The notes beneath the pieces are model-generated. The model was not told the DNA's origin, did not search any database, and worked only from the letters and a program-made list of their open reading frames with translations. DNA of 64,000 nucleotides from Clostridia bacterium (GTDB lineage Bacteria > Bacillota > Clostridia > Peptostreptococcales > Acidaminobacteraceae): NCBI GenBank assembly GCA_018399635.1, contig JAGYOH010000002.1:110297-174296 (forward strand), read 5' to 3'. Each line of letters begins with the position of its first letter. Position 1 is the stretch's first letter. This document shows positions 43,711 to 51,056 of the stretch, piece after piece. Position numbers and translations under genes: made by a program.

Positions 43711-43744
43711 ATAAAAAAAATAAAATCACCTGAGGTGATTTATT
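43711..43744 (-). terminator. intrinsic terminator of the SRP RNA gene
   Basis: AATCACCT and AGGTGATT pair around one base or more, followed on the minus strand by TTTATTTTTTTTAT. It lies 12 bp past the RNA's 3' end. Confidence 0.8.
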
Positions 43745-43756
43745 GTTATGTTAAGG

Positions 43757-44020
43757 TCGTGCACCTCCATCGAAGACATACCCCCAACGCTACCCAAGTC
43801 GTTAACTCAAATCAGGCGAACCCACGGCACATGACAGGTCCCGCTTACCGCTGCTTCCTTCCGGATCTGACGGGGTTCACAGGTTGCCATTGCGTGGGAC
43901 CCGATTCTCATCATCACGTGCTTGGGGCTGCTTGAAAATGACATCCCCTCAAAAAGGCGTTCAATCCTGCTATAGCGGATTGCAGGTTACAGGACACCGC
44001 TACCTTCCCATCTAGCACGA
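43757..44020 (-). ncRNA. ffs: signal recognition particle RNA, large (Gram-positive, Alu-containing) type
   Basis: About 264 nt on the minus strand. The universal SRP helix 8 is present around 43830-43885: GATCCGGAAGGAAGCAGCGG with the flanking CCCGTCA and GCGGGACC (tetraloop and asymmetric loops bound by Ffh). The 5' end TCGTGCTAGATGGGAAGGTAG and 3' end GGAGGTGCACGA pair, and the 5' region can form the Alu domain, as in Bacillus scRNA. Termini are set by the closing pair and could be off by a few bases. Confidence 0.94.
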
Positions 44021-44035
44021 CACGCTTAATCAATA

Positions 44036-44123
44036 TGGCGGAGAGAGCGGGACTCGAACCCGCGGGACCTTACAGTCTTACGCGCTTTCCAGGCGCGCCC
44101 CTTAGCCACTCGGACATCTCTCC
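44036..44123 (-). tRNA. tRNA-Ser (anticodon GGA)
   Basis: The 88 bases on the minus strand fold into a type II cloverleaf: acceptor GGAGAGA/TCTCTCC, D arm, anticodon stem CGCGC/GCGCG with loop CTGGAAA (anticodon GGA), a long variable arm, T arm CGGGTTCGAGTCCCG and encoded CCA. It sits between tadA and the SRP RNA, a conserved Firmicutes arrangement. Confidence 0.97.
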
Positions 44124-44576
44124 TCATTGCCTTAACCCTCTGAAAAAATCCTGCATCAACTGCCGGCATTCCTCTTCAAGGACACCGCCAAGGACCTCGA
44201 TCTGATGATTCAACCGTTGATCCGACGGGATTTCATAGAGACTGTGGACGCCACCACCCTTGGGGTCTTTGGCGCCGTATATGATCCGTTTGAGGCGGGC
44301 TTGGAGGGCCGCACCGGAACACATCACACAGGGCTCAATTGTAACATAGAGTTCCACGTCTGTCAATCGCCATCCCCCTAAAAAATGCGCCGCTTCCTGG
44401 ATGGCCGTGATCTCGGCATGCCTCGTGGGATCCTTGAGGGTCTCCCTCTCATTATGACCTCTGCCGATGATCCTGTCCTGGTGGACCGCCACGGCACCGA
44501 TGGGGACCTCATCCTTGGCCAGGGCCTTCTTGGCCTCCAGCAGGGCCTCGGTCATATAGTATTCTTCTCTTGTCAT
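44124..44576 (-). CDS. tadA: tRNA-specific adenosine deaminase TadA
   Basis: A 150-residue deaminase that makes inosine at wobble A34 of tRNA-Arg(ACG). Zinc motif HAE (DPTRHAEITAIQEA) and PCVMCSGA (PCxxC) are intact, with the catalytic Glu in HAE. The ATG at 44576 gives the family start MTREEYYMTEALLEAKKAL; the open frame upstream lacks a ribosome site. The stop codon abuts the tRNA-Ser gene. Confidence 0.96.
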   Translation of the reverse strand: MTREEYYMTEALLEAKKALAKDEVPIGAVAVHQDRIIGRGHNERETLKDPTRHAEITAIQEAAHFLGGWRLTDVELYVTIEPCVMCSGAALQARLKRIIYGAKDPKGGGVHSLYEIPSDQRLNHQIEVLGGVLEEECRQLMQDFFRGLRQ

Positions 44577-44599
44577 TACGCATCCCCTCGAGTAAAATG

Positions 44600-44745
44600 A
44601 GTTTAGCCTGTGGCTTGCCCCGGCCCGACAACGAGACCGGCCAGGGCCTCCTGCTTTGAATTTTGCAAGAGTCCCAAGTCCCATTGGGACTCAAGGCCAG
44701 AAAGGAGCCTGGCACTCCTCCCTCCACCTGAAGGTGCCGGGTCCG
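44600..44745. promoter_or_regulatory. structured intergenic region between tadA and the MATE gene
   Basis: Four stem-loops are stacked in about 125 bp: 44617-44625 with 44639-44647 (one mismatch), a perfect 9-bp stem 44669-44677 with 44684-44692 (GAGTCCCAA/TTGGGACTC), 44696-44700 with 44709-44713, and 44725-44728 with 44733-44736. No terminator T-run, no obvious promoter and only a weak ribosome site for the MATE gene are seen. It does not match any riboswitch consensus I know. It could be an RNA leader of either gene or a small RNA. Confidence 0.5.
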
Positions 44746-44761
44746 GGTGCCACCAACATTT

Positions 44762-46102
44762 ATGAAAATCTTTGAGAAAAAACTCATCAAGTCCATATTC
44801 CTTCTATCCCTGCCCGCGATTCTGGAAATGGCCCTGCATACCATGCTGGGTGTGGCCGACACCATCATGATCAGCCGCCTCATCAATACCAGCGCCCTCT
44901 CGGGTGCCGGCTACGCCAACCAGATCTTTTTCATGATCATTTTCATCTTTTCTTCCTTCAACATCGGCGCCATTGCCATGATCTCCAGGGCCTACGGTGA
45001 AAAGAACCATCACCGGGTCAATCTCGTCGCCAATCAGAACACCCTGCTCAACATCATCCTCGGGGTGATCATCGCCACCATCAGCTACCTTGCCTATCCC
45101 TATATCTTCGCCATCTACGAGATCACTCAAGAGGTCCTCACCTATGCCGTCGATTACTATATCATTATAACATGGGGCCTCCCCTTCATGTTCATTTCCT
45201 TCGCCATCAGCGGCAATCTGAGGGGCATCGGGGATACCAGGACCCCCATGCTCGTGGTGGCCTTCACCAATGTCCTCAATATCTTCCTGAACTACGTGCT
45301 GATCACCGGCATCTGGTTTTTCCCCGAGATGGGCATCAAGGGCGCCGCCCTGGCCACCTCCCTTTCGAGACTGCTGGGCGCCCTGGCCCTCATCGTGATC
45401 CTCATCACCTCCAAGAAACTCCTGCGCCTCAATTTCAAGGCCATGAAACTTACCCGGGAGATTTTCAGCCGGCTCCTGAACCTGAGCCTGCCCGGTGCCG
45501 TGGAGCAACTGTTCATGCAGACCTCCTTCGTGACGGTGGGTGTCATCATTTCAAAACTCTCCACCCTGGAGGAGGCCGCTTTTCGAATCCTGCTCAGCAT
45601 CGAATCCATTTCCTTCATGCCCGCCGTGGGAATTTCCATCGCCACCGCCACCCTGGTGGGACAGGCCCTCGGTGAAAAGGACATCCCCAAGGCCCTCAAC
45701 ACCAGTTATATCGCCGCCACCATGGCCCTGGCCTGGGGGGTCTTCATCGGAATGATCCTGATCCTCTTCCCTGAGGGAATCCTGCTGCTCTTCACCCCGG
45801 AAATCCCCCTGATCGAGCTTTCCATCGGAGCCATGATTGCCGCGGGAATCAACCAGCCCTTCCTCAATCCCGCCATCGTCCTCACCGGCGCCCTGCGGGG
45901 GGCCGGCGATACCAAGACCGTCCTCAAGCTGGTCACCTTGAGACTCTGGCTCCTCTTCATTCCCCTGACCCATGTCTTCGTCATCTATTTCGGACTCGGC
46001 ATCAAAAGCATGTGGATCGCCGAAACCCTTTCCTTCCTGCTCTTCATGCCGGTCCTCCTGAGCCGGCTCAGGGGCCTGGAATGGACAAAAATTCAAGCCT
46101 AG
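44762..46102 (+). CDS. MATE-family multidrug/Na+ or H+ antiporter
   Basis: A 446-residue, 12-helix MATE exporter. The start is taken at the ATG at 44762 (MKIFEKKLIKSIFLLSLPAILEMALHTMLGVADTIMISRL), although a GTG at 44747 also opens the frame. Conserved regions are SLPAILEMALHTMLGVADT in helix 1 and the symmetric SLPGAVEQLFMQTSFVTVGVIIS in helix 7. Family members use Na+ or H+ gradients to export cationic drugs and metabolites; a Na+ driver would suit an organism with a sodium-pumping membrane complex. A strong terminator follows. Confidence 0.9.
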   Translation: MKIFEKKLIKSIFLLSLPAILEMALHTMLGVADTIMISRLINTSALSGAGYANQIFFMIIFIFSSFNIGAIAMISRAYGEKNHHRVNLVANQNTLLNIILGVIIATISYLAYPYIFAIYEITQEVLTYAVDYYIIITWGLPFMFISFAISGNLRGIGDTRTPMLVVAFTNVLNIFLNYVLITGIWFFPEMGIKGAALATSLSRLLGALALIVILITSKKLLRLNFKAMKLTREIFSRLLNLSLPGAVEQLFMQTSFVTVGVIISKLSTLEEAAFRILLSIESISFMPAVGISIATATLVGQALGEKDIPKALNTSYIAATMALAWGVFIGMILILFPEGILLLFTPEIPLIELSIGAMIAAGINQPFLNPAIVLTGALRGAGDTKTVLKLVTLRLWLLFIPLTHVFVIYFGLGIKSMWIAETLSFLLFMPVLLSRLRGLEWTKIQA

Positions 46103-46103
46103 A

Positions 46104-46143
46104 AAAGCAGGCCCCGGACAACTTGTCCGGGGCCCTCTTTTTT
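46104..46143. terminator. terminator between the MATE gene and the Mbx-type operon
   Basis: GGCCCCGGACAA and TTGTCCGGGGCC form a 12-bp stem, followed by CTCTTTTTT on the plus strand. The convergent minus-strand operon ends 8 bp away. Confidence 0.85.
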
Positions 46144-46151
46144 CCTATGCC

Positions 46152-47975
46152 TTATTTGAGTGACATCAGGTATTCATCGATGCCCACCGCCGCCTTGTGG
46201 CCATCGGCCACGGCGCTGATGATATCCGGTCCCCGCACGATATCCCCTCCGGCAAAGAGCCATGGGAAGCCCTCCACCTGACCCTGCTGGTTCACGGCGA
46301 TCTTGTTCCTGTCAATCTTCAGCCGGGACAGCATGGCTTCCGGGAAATAGACAAAGTCCGGATCATTCCCCACCGCCATGTAGACCTCGGTGCCGTAAAT
46401 GATCTCCTTTTCCTCGGAGCAGACCGTTTTGGCCCGTCCCGATTCATCCATGACGGTTTCACACAGGGCCACCTCCACCCCGTAGATGGTTCCCTTTTCA
46501 TCCAGGAGAACGGCTGTGGGAGAGCGGTCAAGGTGATAGACCACCCCTTCTTCCTTGGCCTCCACCACCTCTTCTCTCGAAGCCGCCAGGTGTTCCTCGG
46601 GCTTTCGGGCAATGAAGCGGACATTGGCCCTGCCGTTTTTCATCCGCTGGAAGCGGTTGAGGGTCCTGGCCACGTCGAAGGAGACATCCCCTCCGCCGAT
46701 GACGATGACATCCTCATGGAACTGGGGCATGGGACCCATTCCCCGGGTGAAATCCCGCGCCTCCGCCAGAAAATGCGGGGAGAACCGGATGCCGGGATGG
46801 TCCTTGTTGTCGATTTTGAGTACTTTGGGAATCCAGTAACCGGAGGCTGAAAAAACAGCGTCATACTTGTTTTTCATCGCCTCAAGGCTGATGTCGCGGC
46901 CCACCTTGGTGCCGGTGATGAATTTCACACCGGATTTTTCAATATTGTCGATATCCGCCTTCACGGATGCCTCCGGGAGCCGGTATTCAGGCGCACCATA
47001 GCGGATGACTCCGCCGGGAAGCTCCTTTTCTTCGTAGATATCCACCTCGTAGCCCATGGTTCTGAGGTAATAGCCGCAGGAAAGTCCCGCCGGGCCGGAC
47101 CCGATGATCCCCACCCTGCCGTTGATCTGCCGGGAAACCTTGGCCGTGGCGGCCTCGACGAAATCTCCTTCAGGGGTGTTGTCCACGATATAGCGCTTGA
47201 GCCATCGGATGGCCACGGGCTCTCCCCGCTGGCCGAGGACACAGGCGGTTTCACATTTGTGGGTACAGATTCTGCCGCAGACATTGGAAAGGGGATTGGT
47301 CTCATAAAGCCAGTCGGCCCCCTCTTTCAGATCCCCCTGCCAGACCGACCGGATGTACTCCGGAATATTCATGTGGGCCGGACAGGTAAAGGTGCACACC
47401 CCGCACTCGACGCACCGGGAGGCCTCTGCCAGGGCCATCTCCTTGGAGTAGCCCTTGATCAGCTCCATGAAGGATTGATTGCGGCCCTCATGGGGGATTT
47501 CTTCAATTTCATACCGGTTGAGATCCAACAGTTCAGAAACCTCGTCCCGGTTGTAGGCGATGTCGAATTCAACCTGATGGATGCCCTTTGAATCCGGCAG
47601 GAAGTAGAAGGTGTCCGCATCTTTTGAAATGTGGATGTATTCCTTGGACATGGCCAGGGAATCCGAGGTGCAGATATCCACGCACAGGGCGCAGAAACTG
47701 CATCGGCCGTAATCGATGGCCGGCCGCTCCGGCTTGTGCCCGTCGCTTTCAACCAGGCCTTCGATGGGCAGCATGGTGATGGCGTTGGTGGGGCAGATTT
47801 CGCCACAGGTGCCGCAGCCCACGCATTTGTCCCAGTCATTCACATGAAAGCCCCTGTAATTGTCCGAGGCCTCCCGGGGCTCGTCGAAAACCATTTTCTT
47901 GGGGATGGTCACCGGTTCCTTGACTAAATATTTCCACGCCTTGAGGGGTGAAAACATGCTCTTGTTTTTCATCAT
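46152..47975 (-). CDS. NuoI-like ferredoxin fused to a GltD/NfnB-type FAD/NAD(P) oxidoreductase (Mbx-N-type subunit)
   Basis: A 607-residue fusion. Residues ~1-115 are a NuoI/MbxN-like ferredoxin with two [4Fe-4S] motifs, CVGCGTCGEICP and CSFCALCVDIC. A linker is followed by a GltD-type N-terminal domain with eight more cysteines (CVECGVCTFTCP; CGRICTHKCETAC). The flavoprotein core then has VGIIGSGPAGLSCGYYL (FAD), IVIGGGDVSFDVA (second nucleotide site, for NAD(P)H) and the closing AGGDIVRGPDIISAVADG. GltD/NfnB proteins move electrons between NAD(P)H and Fe-S partners. The fusion should link the peripheral electron arm of the membrane complex to pyridine nucleotides. The start is the ATG at 47975; upstream GTG codons at 47984-47976 are possible. 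Last gene of the operon, 9 bp after the NuoD-like gene. Confidence 0.85.
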   Translation of the reverse strand: MMKNKSMFSPLKAWKYLVKEPVTIPKKMVFDEPREASDNYRGFHVNDWDKCVGCGTCGEICPTNAITMLPIEGLVESDGHKPERPAIDYGRCSFCALCVDICTSDSLAMSKEYIHISKDADTFYFLPDSKGIHQVEFDIAYNRDEVSELLDLNRYEIEEIPHEGRNQSFMELIKGYSKEMALAEASRCVECGVCTFTCPAHMNIPEYIRSVWQGDLKEGADWLYETNPLSNVCGRICTHKCETACVLGQRGEPVAIRWLKRYIVDNTPEGDFVEAATAKVSRQINGRVGIIGSGPAGLSCGYYLRTMGYEVDIYEEKELPGGVIRYGAPEYRLPEASVKADIDNIEKSGVKFITGTKVGRDISLEAMKNKYDAVFSASGYWIPKVLKIDNKDHPGIRFSPHFLAEARDFTRGMGPMPQFHEDVIVIGGGDVSFDVARTLNRFQRMKNGRANVRFIARKPEEHLAASREEVVEAKEEGVVYHLDRSPTAVLLDEKGTIYGVEVALCETVMDESGRAKTVCSEEKEIIYGTEVYMAVGNDPDFVYFPEAMLSRLKIDRNKIAVNQQGQVEGFPWLFAGGDIVRGPDIISAVADGHKAAVGIDEYLMSLK

Positions 47976-47984
47976 CACCACCAC

Positions 47985-49094
47985 CTACCGATCGATCTCT
48001 GGGGCACAGACACCCATGGTGTCCATCCACAGAGAAGCGTCATCTATTCTGTGACCGGGAAGATATTTCTCCACCCCCAGGAGGCCCTGGGGATAGGAAG
48101 ACCCTCTTACCGCGATGCGGTAGGGCATCTCTCGACCGTCGGAAACCACCAGGTAGCCGTACTCGCCCCGGGCCGACTCCACACAGGAGTAGACCATGCC
48201 CGGGGGTACGCGCCATCTGAGGGCGCTGCCCGTGGCGATCCTGGCCCTGACAGGGCCTTCCTTGGGCATTTTCTCGATGCTCTGCCGGATGATGCTGATG
48301 CTCTGGGCCATTTCAACGTACTTGAAATCCACCCGGGTGAAGGCATCGGAGTAGGGACCGTAGGGAAGGGAGAAGGCCACCTGGTCATAGCGGGCGTAGG
48401 GCTTCACCTTCCGGATGTCATACTCCTTGTTCACGGCACTGCGCATGCCGATTCCCGTGACCCCCAGTTCCCACACCACTTCCTCAGGAAGCAGGATATT
48501 GTCCCTGGTACGGGTCTGGAATATGGGACTGCGCATGACCAGGTCATAGAACTCCGGCAACCTCGCTTCAATGTAATCCAGCAGCCCCAGGATTTCTTCC
48601 TCGATCCCCTCAGGCAGGTCCTTTCGGACCCCGCCGGGAACGATGTACATGTGGTAGACCCTGGCCCCGGTGATTTTTTCGAAGATATCCAGCACCAGGT
48701 CCCGGTCGGCCACCCCCCAGTAGACTGAAGTATACAGCCCCACCGGAGCCCCGATGCCGCCGATGGCCATCAGATTGGCCGCCAGTCTGGCCAGTTCCAG
48801 GATGATCATCCGGATCCAGTGGGCCCGTTCCGGCACCTCGATCCCCGCCAGCTTTTCAATGCTCATGGCATAGACCATTTCGTTGGGATCCGGTTCGATG
48901 ACGCAGATTCTGGGAATCAGGGCCAGGTTGCCCATCCAGTGGCGTCTCTCCATGAGCTTTTCAAAGCCCCTGTGAAGCATCCCCGGCAAGGCATAGGACT
49001 TGTTGATCATATCCCCTTCCACATACATGTGGGCACTGTAATTGCCGTGCATCCCCGGATGTTGAGGTCCTAAAAACAATTTGACTTCCTTCAT
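47985..49094 (-). CDS. mbxL: NuoD/hydrogenase-large-subunit-like protein without full Ni-binding motifs
   Basis: A 369-residue complex I 49-kDa-type subunit. Segment GPQHPGMHGNY is the NuoD start. Group 4 [NiFe] hydrogenases have CxxC near here and DPCxxCxxR at the C-terminus. This protein has RICVIEPD (only C64) and DTMGVCAPEIDR (only C363); the other two positions are E67 and M360. It therefore cannot bind nickel as a hydrogenase does. Loss of two of four cysteines is the feature reported for the archaeal Mbx/Mbs large subunit. The protein forms the peripheral arm with the NuoB- and NuoC-like subunits. Overlaps the NuoC-like gene by 1 bp. Confidence 0.87.
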   Translation of the reverse strand: MKEVKLFLGPQHPGMHGNYSAHMYVEGDMINKSYALPGMLHRGFEKLMERRHWMGNLALIPRICVIEPDPNEMVYAMSIEKLAGIEVPERAHWIRMIILELARLAANLMAIGGIGAPVGLYTSVYWGVADRDLVLDIFEKITGARVYHMYIVPGGVRKDLPEGIEEEILGLLDYIEARLPEFYDLVMRSPIFQTRTRDNILLPEEVVWELGVTGIGMRSAVNKEYDIRKVKPYARYDQVAFSLPYGPYSDAFTRVDFKYVEMAQSISIIRQSIEKMPKEGPVRARIATGSALRWRVPPGMVYSCVESARGEYGYLVVSDGREMPYRIAVRGSSYPQGLLGVEKYLPGHRIDDASLWMDTMGVCAPEIDR

Positions 49095-49609
49095 TATTCC
49101 ACCACCTCTACTTTGGGAACAAATTGGGGGACATAGGGTCTTTCTGGAAACTTCTCCCTGGAGTAGGCCTCCGGATCGAAGTCCTTGCGCATGGGAGGCA
49201 GTTCATCCCAAAGCTCCAGGAAGAGGGGTTTGAAGGACATGACATTGCCTTCAAATGCCACTCCAAAGAACTCATGCACATCCCTTTCGTAGTACTGGGC
49301 ACCGGGGTAGATGCCGGTGATGGTCCTGAACACGGCCTTGTCCCGGGGGAGTTTGGTCCTCACCAGGACATGGATGCCCGTGTCCCAGTTGAAAACGATG
49401 TAGACCAGCTGGAAGGTGTTTTCCTCGATCCAGTCCACGGCGGTGAGCAGACTGAGCTGTCGGAAGCCCGTCGCCTTGAGGTGGGACAAGAGCGCGTGAA
49501 GGTGCATTTGATCAATATCGACGATCAGCTGCTGCTGATCCGGCAGGAGGACCTCAAGAAGGGTGAATCTCCCCTTGAGCTCCTCGACGAGTTTATTCAT
49601 GGAATTCAT
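49094..49609 (-). CDS. mbxK: NuoC-like (30-kDa type) subunit of the membrane complex
   Basis: A 171-residue subunit. The core signature PRDKAVFRTITGIYPGAQYYERDVHEFFGV is that of NuoC. The start at 49609 has GGAGGTG 10 nt upstream; alternative in-frame ATGs at 49600 and 49615 have worse spacing. It overlaps the 3' end of the NuoB-like gene by 17 bp. It packs against the NuoD- and NuoB-like subunits in the peripheral arm. Confidence 0.88.
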   Translation of the reverse strand: MNSMNKLVEELKGRFTLLEVLLPDQQQLIVDIDQMHLHALLSHLKATGFRQLSLLTAVDWIEENTFQLVYIVFNWDTGIHVLVRTKLPRDKAVFRTITGIYPGAQYYERDVHEFFGVAFEGNVMSFKPLFLELWDELPPMRKDFDPEAYSREKFPERPYVPQFVPKVEVVE

Positions 49610-50144
49610 CTTTGACATACACCTCCTTGAGGGAATGGAGCTGGTTCTTGCGGTACCAGTCATGGTTCTCCTGGTAGTGGCGCCATCCCTTGGCCTCACC
49701 CTTTTCAATCATCTTGATCAGGGTGTCGAAGGCGTTCATGATGGCCTCCGGCCGGGGCATGCATCCGGCGATATACAGGTCCACCGGCAGATAATGGTCC
49801 AGCCGCGTCATGGTGGCGTAGGAATCGAAGTAGATGCCGCCGTTGAGGGTACAGGAGCCGAAGCCCACCACGTACTTGGGATCCTGCATCTGCTCGTAGG
49901 AGTAGATGACCCGCCTGAGGGTCTTGGCGCTGAGGTAACCCGTGATCAAGAGGACGTCCGCCTGCCTCGGGGTGGCCATGGGGCCCATCCCCAACTGCTC
50001 CATGTCGAATCTCGAGGTCATGGTCGGGGGCATTTCGATGGCGCCGCAGCCTGTACAGTACCACTTCATCCAAATGGAGTGGGCTCTGAAATAATCGGCA
50101 ATCTTTTCCCAGGTTTTTCTCATGTCTTTGCTGTTCGTCGTCAT
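49593..50144 (-). CDS. mbxJ: NuoB-like subunit carrying the proximal [4Fe-4S] cluster
   Basis: A 183-residue subunit. The cluster ligands are visible as CTGC near residue 30, GSCTLNGG near 98, and AGCMPRPE near 128. This cluster corresponds to N2 of complex I, next to the large-subunit active site. In the archaeal sulfane-reducing Mbs complex the proximal cluster has been proposed as the reaction site. The gene lies directly after the NuoH-like gene. Confidence 0.9.
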   Translation of the reverse strand: MTTNSKDMRKTWEKIADYFRAHSIWMKWYCTGCGAIEMPPTMTSRFDMEQLGMGPMATPRQADVLLITGYLSAKTLRRVIYSYEQMQDPKYVVGFGSCTLNGGIYFDSYATMTRLDHYLPVDLYIAGCMPRPEAIMNAFDTLIKMIEKGEAKGWRHYQENHDWYRKNQLHSLKEVYVKDEFHE

Positions 50145-51056
50145 TTATGCAACCCCCATTCCAACAACGATAATCAGGAAGGTCTGCACTACGGCCAGGG
50201 CCAGGGGCACCTTGTAGAAGAAGGTCACCGCCTGGTCGATCTTGAACCGCGGCAGCACATTGGAAACGATATTCAGGAAGGTGTAGATCAAAGCGTATTT
50301 CACCAGGAAGGCCGCCACGGTGGCGCCGCCGCCGAAGAAGAGGTGCACGATGAGGGAGACCTCGATAAAGGTGGAGAATTCATGCAGGAGAAAGAGCATT
50401 CCCAGGTGCCGGCCCCCGTACTCCACCATGGGACCCGAGGCGATTTCCGCCGGGGCGATGAAGGAGTCGAAGGGTTTCTTGCCCAGCATCCCCTGAAGTG
50501 AAATCATGGCGACGATGCCTCCCAGGGGGAAGCGGATGACATGCCATCCCAGGAAGCCGCCCTCCCGCTGGATGGCGGCAAGACCGGACAGGGAGGAGGT
50601 GTCGAAGGCGAAAATCAATCCGAAAACCACCATCATGAAGGGGATATCATAGGCCAGCATGTTGGTGAGGGCCCGACTGACCCCGATGCTGGCCCAGGGA
50701 TTCCCTGAGCCCGAAGCGGACATGGCCATCCCCAGCATCCCCACGGCCAGCACATAGGCGATGATGAAGATGTTGTCCATGGCCGGCACCGCCTTGAGCG
50801 GTCCGAAGGGAATGAAGATGGCGGTGGCCATGATTCCCCCGAGGGCCATGACCACGCCGAAGTCGAAGACCCAGCCATGGGTGGTGGACCCCTTGCTCAG
50901 GGCCTTGAAAATATCAATGAACTGCTGGTAGAACCTGGGGCCTCTCCGCCTCTGCAGACGGGCGACCACCTTGCGGTTGATGCCGGTCAGGGTGGTTTGG
51001 AAAACAAAGGCCGCCAGAAGGAGCAAGAAGGCATACACAAAATTCATCAGATTCAT
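50145..51056 (-). CDS. mbxM: NuoH-like membrane subunit
   Basis: A 303-residue membrane protein, eight helices, NuoH/HycD family. Landmarks: FVFQTTLTGINRKVVARLQRRRGPRFYQQFIDIFKALSK, FGPLKAVPAMDNI and LGKKPFDSFIAPAEIASGPMVEYGGRHL (conserved acidic loop facing the peripheral arm). It connects the redox arm to the antiporter-like subunits. It overlaps the upstream antiporter gene by 4 bp. Confidence 0.92.
   Translation of the reverse strand: MNLMNFVYAFLLLLAAFVFQTTLTGINRKVVARLQRRRGPRFYQQFIDIFKALSKGSTTHGWVFDFGVVMALGGIMATAIFIPFGPLKAVPAMDNIFIIAYVLAVGMLGMAMSASGSGNPWASIGVSRALTNMLAYDIPFMMVVFGLIFAFDTSSLSGLAAIQREGGFLGWHVIRFPLGGIVAMISLQGMLGKKPFDSFIAPAEIASGPMVEYGGRHLGMLFLLHEFSTFIEVSLIVHLFFGGGATVAAFLVKYALIYTFLNIVSNVLPRFKIDQAVTFFYKVPLALAVVQTFLIIVVGMGVA

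Noticed and set aside
42536..43714. 392-codon open frame on the plus strand
   Set aside because: Antisense to dnaX; the dnaX reading is unambiguous.
44735..44760. T-box-like sequence (GGTGGCACC on the minus strand) upstream of tadA
   Set aside because: The motif is imperfect, there is no stem I or specifier loop, and tadA is not a T-box-regulated gene.
47985..49094. Group 4 [NiFe] hydrogenase large subunit
   Set aside because: Two of four nickel-binding cysteines are missing.
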